Positions 1-3,950 of a stretch of 7,109 nucleotides of DNA are shown here, in pieces. Numbering within the stretch: the first letter of the stretch is position 1; each line of letters opens with the position of its first letter. This DNA is from an uncultured Oscillospiraceae bacterium (lineage in GTDB: Bacteria; Bacillota; Clostridia; Oscillospirales; Acutalibacteraceae): contig USMJ01000059.1 of the NCBI GenBank assembly GCA_900555805.1, positions 1-7,109 on the forward strand. The letters are read 5' to 3'. Both the position numbers and the translations under genes were made by a program. Below the pieces are notes generated by a model, which saw only the letters and a program-made list of their open reading frames with translations, was not told the origin of the DNA and did not search any database.

Positions 1-1069
1 TTATGGCGTAGGGGTGTTCTTTGAAGATATGCTCGTTGAGCTTTCTCAGGAACGCGACCGCTTCGAGGTTCTCTCTTCCGCCGTTGACGTTCGGCGCCCA
101 TTCGCCGTCCTTTCGGCCGTAGTCAAGATAGAGCATTGAAGCCACGGCGTCAACTCTCAGACCGTCTATATGATATTTGTCGAGCCAGAAGTTTGCGCTG
201 CTCATCAGGAAGGAGACGACCTCCGTCCTTCCGAAGTCAAAGACTTTTGTTCCCCATTCCTTGTGTTCGCCCTTCATCGGGTCGGAATATTCATAAAGGC
301 AGGTGCCGTCGAATTCCGCGAGTCCGTGGGCGTCTCTCGGGAAGTGGGCGGGTACCCAGTCAAGGATAACGCCTATCCCGTTTTTGTGCATTGTGTCTAC
401 GAGGTACATTAGGTCTTCGGGGGTTCCGTAGCGGGATGTCGCGGCGAAATAGCCTGTGACCTGATAGCCCCATGAGCCGTCAAACGGATATTCCGACAGC
501 GGCATGAACTCGACATGGGTGTAGCCCATATCCTTGACATAAGGGGCAAGCTCGTCGGCGAGTTCGCGGTAGCTGTAAAAGCTTCCGTCCTCATGAGTTT
601 TCCATGAGCCTGCGTGAACTTCATAGATGTTCATCGGCGAGGAATAGACATTGCGCTTCTTTCTCTCTTCGCACCACTTTTCGTCGCCCCACTCATATCC
701 GCCGAGCTCATAATATTTGCTCGCGTTGTTCGGGCGTGTTTCACAGTGGAAAGCGTAAGGGTCGCACTTGTTGATTATATCACCGTGCCTTGTCGTAATC
801 GCGTATTTATAGTTGTCGAAGACCTTAACATTTTCGGCGACGCCCTCCCAGACGCCGGCCTCGTTGATCTTTCTGAGTTTGTTTTTATCGGCGTCCCAGC
901 CGTTGAATTCGCCTATAACGCTGATCTGTTGAGCGTTCGGAGCCCACAAGCGGAAAACGACCTTGTTGTCGCCTATTCTGTGTGAACCTAAATAGTCATA
1001 GGCCTTTATGCTGTTTCCCTGATGAAAGAGATACAGAGCGACGTCGTCTTTAAGCATTTTTTCTTTCAT
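1..1069 (-). CDS. glgB: 1,4-alpha-glucan (glycogen) branching enzyme, N-terminal 356 codons, cut by the left window edge
   Basis: The enzyme cuts alpha-1,4-glucan chains and rejoins the fragment through an alpha-1,6 bond, giving branched glycogen in the cytoplasm. Translation shows an N-terminal CBM48-like beta domain (about residues 28-115, with [11 protein letters not shown] and the GEFNGWD motif), the CDPYAF stretch typical of the family, then the start of the GH13 catalytic barrel from about residue 145 ([12 protein letters not shown]). Barrel motif I is DWVPAH with D237, and motif II is GLRVDAV with D307, the expected catalytic nucleophile. The general acid Glu and the later Asp lie beyond the edge. 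About 25 residues precede CBM48, so this is the short form lacking the extra N1 domain; the family is usually 620-760 residues. The ATG at 1069-1067 is chosen because AAAGGAG (1083-1077, minus strand) sits 7 nt upstream; a second ATG at codon 5 is less well placed. No stop interrupts the frame. No other glg gene is visible. Confidence 0.97.
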   Translation of the reverse strand, partial: MKEKMLKDDVALYLFHQGNSIKAYDYLGSHRIGDNKVVFRLWAPNAQQISVIGEFNGWDADKNKLRKINEAGVWEGVAENVKVFDNYKYAITTRHGDIINKCDPYAFHCETRPNNASKYYELGGYEWGDEKWCEERKKRNVYSSPMNIYEVHAGSWKTHEDGSFYSYRELADELAPYVKDMGYTHVEFMPLSEYPFDGSWGYQVTGYFAATSRYGTPEDLMYLVDTMHKNGIGVILDWVPAHFPRDAHGLAEFDGTCLYEYSDPMKGEHKEWGTKVFDFGRTEVVSFLMSSANFWLDKYHIDGLRVDAVASMLYLDYGRKDGEWAPNVNGGRENLEAVAFLRKLNEHIFKEHPYAI

Positions 1070-1076
1070 GCAAGCA

Positions 1077-1083
1077 CTCCTTT
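1077..1083 (-). promoter_or_regulatory. Ribosome binding site of glgB
   Basis: On the minus strand AAAGGAG lies 7 nt ahead of the ATG at 1069, which fixes the start of the branching enzyme. A TATACT hexamer at 1095-1090 lies just upstream, but it would put the transcript start almost inside this site and has no good -35 partner, so no promoter is called for glgB. Confidence 0.75.
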
Positions 1084-1434
1084 GCTGTTAGTATAGTTTA
1101 GAAAAGCACATATAATTTTTTCGCTGAAAGCCAGTTGCTTTTCTTTACAGTTATGTATACCGATTCTATTTTAGTTTACCACAGGGGACGAGGAAATTTC
1201 AATAGATTTTGCATATTTTATTCAATTTTTCACGAAAAAAATTGGCTTTGTTTGGTTATTTTGTTACAAAAAACGAGAATGCGGGTCGCCGGTGAGGTTC
1301 GGACAAATTTCGGCTTTTCTCTCAGCGGTGATTTGGGGTACGACGAGGTGAGTGCTTCAGAGAAATTTTGTCTCGGACGGGAAGCCGCGCGGCCCGGTAA
1401 GATTTTTGGGGCTGCGGTTAGTATGCGCTAAGGC
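1084..1434. other. Divergent intergenic region, AT-rich then GC-rich, no gene seen
   Basis: This gap separates glgB (minus) from the HTH gene (plus). About 1084-1275 is AT-rich, as expected for promoter DNA. From about 1280 the composition becomes clearly GC-richer and leads into the double hairpin at 1435-1500. Reading frames of 70-100 codons exist on both strands here, but they begin at TTG or poorly placed codons, lack a Shine-Dalgarno site and have composition typical of chance translation (Arg/Ala/Gly-rich in one half, Phe/Leu/Ile-rich in the other). Small inverted repeats occur, such as CCGCGCGG around 1385 and the GAGA...TCTC pair at about 1360-1374. The GC-rich half may be part of one dispersed intergenic repeat together with the hairpins; this is inference. 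Confidence 0.5.
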
Positions 1435-1500
1435 AAAACCTGCGGTTCGGCTTGCCGAACCGCGGTGCCGCAAGGCGCCTTGGCGCCTTGCGGCGGTTTT
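1435..1500. repeat. Double-hairpin palindromic element with outer stem (three-way-junction fold)
   Basis: Two inverted repeats lie back to back. Hairpin 1 has 10-bp perfect arms, GCGGTTCGGC at 1442-1451 and its complement at 1454-1463, with TT between. Hairpin 2 has 13-bp perfect arms, 1467-1479 (GCCGCAAGGCGCC) and 1482-1494, again with TT between. The flanks AAAACC (1435-1440) and GGTTTT (1495-1500) are also complementary, so the whole can close as a three-way junction. T-runs follow the structure on either strand, so it could end transcription both ways. However, the flanking genes point away from it, so no gene needs a terminator here. Similar multi-hairpin units in other bacteria are dispersed intergenic repeats (REP/BIME-like or small non-autonomous elements), or act as processed RNA structures. 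Copy number cannot be judged from this window. Confidence 0.8.
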
Positions 1501-1638
1501 CGGGACGTTAAGCTGAGGAGAGTCGAATAGGCGCACACATATCATCACATTCGAAATATATTCCAAAAGCATATACTATTTATCGTCTATTTTTCAGCGC
1601 CTTTTTTTATATGCAAATTTAATATGGTTTATCTTCAC

Positions 1639-1661
1639 GTTTCATGATATACTTGTTTCAT
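1639..1661 (+). promoter_or_regulatory. GTTTCAT direct repeats flanking the -10 box: candidate operator
   Basis: The heptamer GTTTCAT occurs exactly twice here, at 1639-1645 and 1655-1661, 16 bp apart start to start, one copy on each side of the -10 hexamer of the HTH gene. A protein bound to both would cover the promoter. Repressors of the XRE family commonly regulate their own promoters, so autoregulation by the downstream protein is a reasonable inference. XRE sites are more often inverted than direct repeats, which counts against it, and two heptamers in AT-rich DNA may be chance. Confidence 0.35.
1645..1653 (+). promoter_or_regulatory. Extended -10 promoter of the HTH/acidic-protein operon
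   Basis: TGATATACT matches the extended -10 pattern TGnTATAAT, with TATACT at 1648-1653. At the -35 distance (1625-1630) only TGGTTT is found, a weak match that an extended -10 can tolerate. The predicted transcript start near 1660 leaves a leader of under 20 nt that contains the ribosome binding site. No other good promoter is visible between the double hairpin and the gene. Confidence 0.55.
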
Positions 1662-1663
1662 CG

Positions 1664-1670
1664 AAGGAGG
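1664..1670 (+). promoter_or_regulatory. Ribosome binding site that decides the HTH gene start
   Basis: AAGGAGG lies 8 nt ahead of the ATG at 1679. A nearer ATG at 1675, only 4 nt away and in another frame, reaches a stop after five codons (MNVEV), so 1679 is taken as the true start. The short overlapping frame could lower initiation at 1679 but is probably incidental. Confidence 0.8.
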
Positions 1671-1678
1671 AATTATGA

Positions 1679-2935
1679 ATGTTGAAGTTTGAGAAAGATA
1701 ATGAAAAAATCGGCAGGTATTTAGATTCTCTGATCAAAGACAAAGGCTTTAAGAGCGTCCGCGCATTTTGTATAGCCTATCTGAAGCTTGACAATCAGGA
1801 CACATCTGACGATTTGGTCGCAAACATGCAGAACAGAATGTCGCAGATAATTAAAGGCAAGAAAGCCGTTCAACTTCACGACTTGCCGCTGTTTTGCGAA
1901 CTGTTGGGCGTTTCATGCGAAGAAATTCTCAGCGTGGGAAAACATTATGAGCCCATAAGCGGTCATGTGACAAACTATGAAATAGCCTTTTCCCACGACA
2001 AGGATAAATGGGATAAGTATATCAACAGGAAAGACAAGCTTATTCTGAATTCCGATGAATATAACAAAACCGTTATAGACTATGCGCTTGAGTTCAAAAA
2101 TTACGATTTCCTGAAATATCTTATGGATAACAAGTACATATGGTTTGTCAAAGATAAGCTGTCAGACAGATCGTTCACTTTCGGAGCCGGAACAAGCATC
2201 AAGCGCAAAGATATAGGAATGTGCGACAACTTGGACAGCACATTGAATATGTACAGCGAAGAACGCGGCTTAAGGCAAAGAATGATACTTTTAGCACTTG
2301 AAAATAACGATTTTGAAATGCTCGATTCTCTTTTGGCGAGAGAAATACCTACGCTGTATCAATGGTGCTATGCCGACAGACCAAACTCAAGCTGTCGGGA
2401 GTATTTCGATGAAAATGTCGTAGAAGAAATTGTTAATTCAAGCGACAAGATACTCGGATATTTTTCCGAGGAATTCAAAATATCCGACCGATACGGAGCC
2501 GAACATCAATTCATTTATCCGTTCTTATCCGAAGTTTTGAACAGACTTATAAGAAACAAAAATAAGTACGCCGAAGTTTTGCTTCGCAGGGCAACGGAAC
2601 ACAACAGATATGTCTTAAACTCTTTAAAAACTATGATAACAGAAGCGATAGAGATAAAGAATCGCTTTTTTAATCCCGATGATACCGAACGCGTACCTAT
2701 TGAAAAAATTATTTTGGACGCTATTGACTATTTCACACTGAACAACGACAAAGACTTGGTTTCGTGTCCGATTTACTTCGTAAAAAGTCCAAGTATGAAT
2801 TTCAGTTCGAATATAATCAAAGTCGACGCCGAATCGAACGATCTTTTAATCAGCGGCTTGATCAAAGAACTGAACAGCGTTTATAACTCGATATGCAATA
2901 TAAAATCCGACATGTTGAACACTAAGGAGGCATAA
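1679..2935 (+). CDS. XRE-type helix-turn-helix protein with ankyrin-like C-terminal region, function unknown
   Basis: A 418-aa soluble protein with no signal peptide or membrane segment. Residues about 8-88 read as an XRE/Cro-type DNA-binding domain: the ending SQIIKGKKAVQLHDLPLFCE (55-74), followed by LLGVSCEEIL (75-84), fits the last helices of that fold, with an insertion after the first helices (about 37-50). The remainder is alpha-helical. Two stretches resemble single ankyrin units, 128-157 (core TVIDYALEFKNYDFLKYLMD) and 197-223 (core RMILLALENNDFEMLDSLL); a further helical stretch, 283-318, may be a third. The C-terminus (about 340-418) is not recognised. The likely role is a transcriptional regulator or a sensor binding a ligand or protein through the helical part. 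The overall plan, HTH plus about 330 residues of helical repeats plus a tiny downstream gene, recalls RRNPP peptide-sensing regulators, but no TPR motif is evident. It is co-transcribed with the acidic protein that begins 1 nt after its stop. Confidence 0.85.
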   Translation: MLKFEKDNEKIGRYLDSLIKDKGFKSVRAFCIAYLKLDNQDTSDDLVANMQNRMSQIIKGKKAVQLHDLPLFCELLGVSCEEILSVGKHYEPISGHVTNYEIAFSHDKDKWDKYINRKDKLILNSDEYNKTVIDYALEFKNYDFLKYLMDNKYIWFVKDKLSDRSFTFGAGTSIKRKDIGMCDNLDSTLNMYSEERGLRQRMILLALENNDFEMLDSLLAREIPTLYQWCYADRPNSSCREYFDENVVEEIVNSSDKILGYFSEEFKISDRYGAEHQFIYPFLSEVLNRLIRNKNKYAEVLLRRATEHNRYVLNSLKTMITEAIEIKNRFFNPDDTERVPIEKIILDAIDYFTLNNDKDLVSCPIYFVKSPSMNFSSNIIKVDAESNDLLISGLIKELNSVYNSICNIKSDMLNTKEA

Positions 2936-2936
2936 T

Positions 2937-3101
2937 ATGATTTTCGATTATGACGACGGCGATTTCATCCGCACTGTTTCCGACAGCATGGCGATCGACT
3001 CCGACGGCAACATGATGATGCGGATAGGCGATCACTTTGCGCTTGATATGGACAGCGGCGATCTTCACTTCATCTCACCGTGGGATGATGACGACTATTG
3101 A
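2937..3101 (+). CDS. Very acidic 54-aa protein paired with the HTH gene, function unknown
   Basis: The ATG at 2937 lies 1 nt after the TAA of the HTH gene. AAGGAGG at 2924-2930 is 6 nt upstream, inside the end of the HTH gene, so the two are almost certainly translated from one mRNA. The product has 15 Asp, no Glu and no Lys, begins MIFDYDDGDFIRTVSDSMAI, has a Met-rich middle (NMMMRIGD, 25-32) and ends HFISPWDDDDY. There is no signal peptide, transmembrane helix or Cys. I recall similar short proteins with a D-MD-SGDLHF-type C-terminal half near HTH genes in Ruminococcus-like genomes, but cannot verify that here. It could be a ligand, an antirepressor or a DNA-mimic partner of the regulator, or an acidic antitoxin; all are inference. 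A strong SD, the tight junction and the terminator directly after support it as a real gene. Confidence 0.85.
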   Translation: MIFDYDDGDFIRTVSDSMAIDSDGNMMMRIGDHFALDMDSGDLHFISPWDDDDY

Positions 3102-3114
3102 ACCTCTTGCGCTA

Positions 3115-3151
3115 ACACCCCGTACTTCGATGAAGTACGGGGTGTGGTTTT
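3115..3151 (+). terminator. Intrinsic terminator of the HTH/acidic-protein operon
   Basis: A perfect 14-bp stem pairs 3115-3128 (ACACCCCGTACTTC) with 3132-3145 around a GAT loop, followed by GGTTTTAT. It starts 13 nt after the stop codon of the acidic protein, so it closes the two-gene unit. The T-tract is short (four T), but the stem is long and GC-rich at its base. Confidence 0.88.
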
Positions 3152-3191
3152 ATACTCTATTCGATATTATTGGTCTTTTTGCGGTACGCTC

Positions 3192-3240
3192 TTGGCTTGT
3201 TCGGAAATCCGATATATACGCTCGATTTAACTTGGAGGAA
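3192..3240 (+). promoter_or_regulatory. Promoter-like and SD-like sequence with no start codon behind it
   Basis: TTGGCT (3192-3197) lies 17 bp from TATACG (3215-3220). A small inverted repeat TCGGA-AA-TCCGA (3201-3212) lies between them, and a good TTGGAGGAA Shine-Dalgarno-like run follows near 3232-3240. At the expected start distance the sequence is ATA, which would open only about 30 codons; no ATG, GTG or TTG is suitably placed. It may be a decayed gene start, the start of an untranslated RNA running antisense into the zinc-finger gene, or chance. Apart from this, the gap from 3152 to 3313 shows nothing I recognise. Confidence 0.2.
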
Positions 3241-3313
3241 ATATAAACATCTGCGCCGCCCGAACCTTTTCCTCTGTCGCGTTTCTTCCCGACAGCACAG
3301 CGGCCGTGTACCT

Positions 3314-3356
3314 AAAAATAAAATCAGCTCTCGTATGAATATCCGCCGAGGCGCTG
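3314..3356 (-). terminator. Possible intrinsic terminator of the zinc-finger gene
   Basis: Read on the minus strand, an imperfect hairpin begins at the base after the TAA: CAGC (3356-3353) pairs with GCTG (3328-3325), and CTCG (3350-3347) with CGAG (3333-3330), separated by small bulges and a 13-nt loop. It is followed by ATTTTATTTTT (3324-3314). The stem is weak, but its position and the U-rich tail fit a terminator, making the zinc-finger gene a single-gene unit. Confidence 0.45.
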
Positions 3357-3764
3357 TTATTTTCCGCGGCCTAAGCAATAATTGCAGGTCTTTGTGCCGT
3401 TATTACAAAAATTGCAATTCACCTTGCCCCTGTTGCATCGCGAAGAAGAGCACGGCTTCGTTCCGCGGCCGTTGCAACCGTTGCAGGTTCGATAACCGCC
3501 GTTTGACCAGTATTGACAGGTTCCGTGGCACAGAGAGCATTGTTCCATGCCGTCGCCGCCGCAGGTATGACAGACGGTGAATCCCGCTCCGCCGCAATAG
3601 GTACACTTGATTTTTCCCTTGCCGTGGCAGTGAATGCAGTTTTTGTCTCCGACAGCGGCGCCCTGACTGTCTGAGTCGGTAACGGGCTCGGGCTGACTGT
3701 TTCCGCCGCTCAATTCGGCGGCGCATATTCCCTCGAGACGATATAAAGCGGAGCCGTTTTTCAT
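3357..3764 (-). CDS. DnaJ-type cysteine-rich zinc-finger protein without a J domain
   Basis: 135 aa. From residue 43 to the end it is an array of cysteine pairs: CxxC at 43-46, 54-57, 65-68, 76-79, 94-97, 117-120 and 127-130, plus a wider pair at 105/110; several are followed by GxG (CHGKGK, CGGAG, CNGRG). This is the CxxCxGxG pattern of the DnaJ/Hsp40 central zinc domain, which holds four pairs and two zincs; here eight pairs could hold about four. The first 42 residues are low-complexity (Ser/Gly/Pro/Asp-rich, about 19-40) and contain neither a J domain nor a hydrophobic signal. The protein is therefore not a DnaJ co-chaperone; such arrays usually bind zinc and may contact protein or nucleic acid. 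The ATG at 3764 is the only start between an upstream in-frame TGA and the Cys array, but its SD is weak (AAAAGAG), so the N-terminus may be truncated. Overlapping open frames on both strands are shadows of its biased composition. Confidence 0.75.
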   Translation of the reverse strand: MKNGSALYRLEGICAAELSGGNSQPEPVTDSDSQGAAVGDKNCIHCHGKGKIKCTYCGGAGFTVCHTCGGDGMEQCSLCHGTCQYWSNGGYRTCNGCNGRGTKPCSSSRCNRGKVNCNFCNNGTKTCNYCLGRGK

Positions 3765-3782
3765 CGTCTCTTTTGCAAAATA

Positions 3783-3812
3783 TCAATATTTGTTTTCAAC
3801 ATTTATTGACAA
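3783..3812 (-). promoter_or_regulatory. Candidate promoter of the zinc-finger gene
   Basis: On the minus strand TTGTCA (3812-3807) matches a -35 box in five of six positions and lies 18 bp from TATTGA (3788-3783), a poor -10. The leader would be only about 12 nt, with the weak AAAAGAG site in it. An alternative is a perfect TATAAT at 3830-3825 on the same strand, with a longer leader but no convincing -35. Which is used cannot be settled from sequence. Confidence 0.35.
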
Positions 3813-3823
3813 ACTTTTGTTAA
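3806..3823. promoter_or_regulatory. Imperfect palindrome over the divergent -35 boxes: candidate operator
   Basis: TTGACAAAC followed by TTTTGTTAA forms an 18-bp near-palindrome with half-sites TTGACAAA and TTAACAAA, seven of eight matching. It covers the plus-strand -35 box and overlaps the candidate minus-strand -35. A bound protein could control both the subtilase and the zinc-finger gene. AT-rich promoters often hold chance palindromes, so this is tentative. Confidence 0.3.
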
Positions 3824-3834
3824 AATTATATTCT
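3806..3834 (+). promoter_or_regulatory. Sigma-A-type promoter of the subtilase gene
   Basis: A consensus -35 TTGACA (3806-3811) is followed by a 17-bp spacer and TATTCT (3829-3834, four of six). Transcription would begin near 3841, giving a leader of about 110 nt before the ATG at 3951. A second TTGACA at about 3933 has no -10 behind it and would lie inside the leader. Confidence 0.7.
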
Positions 3835-3950
3835 GTATTTGCAGTTACAGACGAGCCGCGCGGACTCGGTTTCGACCGCTTTTCTGCCTTTCGGACAGCG
3901 CTCGCCCGTACCTGTAAAAACATTGACACGGATTTGAAAAAGGAGACAAA

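Noticed and set aside
136..985. Several open frames of 70-120 codons opposite or out of frame with glgB
   Set aside because: All lie inside the clear glgB reading frame and are shadows of it; none has an SD or family features.
1135..1431. 98-codon plus-strand open frame in the glgB/HTH gap
   Set aside because: It starts at TTG without an SD, its two halves have unrelated composition matching the AT-rich/GC-rich change in the DNA, and it shows no domain or motif.
1435..1500. CRISPR-like repeat
   Set aside because: The hairpins are two different palindromes side by side; there are no evenly spaced identical repeats or spacers and no cas gene.
1357..1572. 71-codon minus-strand open frame through the double hairpin
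   Set aside because: It reads through the palindromic DNA, giving Arg/Ala/Gly-rich sequence; it has no SD and no recognisable motif.
1600..1610. Run of T after AGCGCC, resembling the tail of a terminator
   Set aside because: No stable stem precedes the T-run, and no plus-strand gene upstream needs one.
3157..3378. 73-codon minus-strand frame downstream of the zinc-finger gene
   Set aside because: It overlaps the zinc-finger 3' end and the possible terminator, is rich in Arg/Lys, and has no SD or motif.
3170..3580. 136-codon plus-strand Arg/Cys-rich frame
   Set aside because: It is mostly the antisense of the Cys-pair array, whose regular codons read as Arg/Cys/Asn on the other strand; it has no usable ribosome site at its start.
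3403..3786. 127-codon minus-strand Arg-rich frame overlapping the zinc-finger gene
   Set aside because: It is out of frame with the regular CxxC array, which is strong evidence for the other frame; its composition is typical of a shifted reading.
3835..3950. Riboswitch or attenuator in the subtilase leader of about 110 nt
   Set aside because: The leader contains short GC palindromes such as CCGCGCGG but no recognisable aptamer core, T-box sequence or terminator/antiterminator pair.
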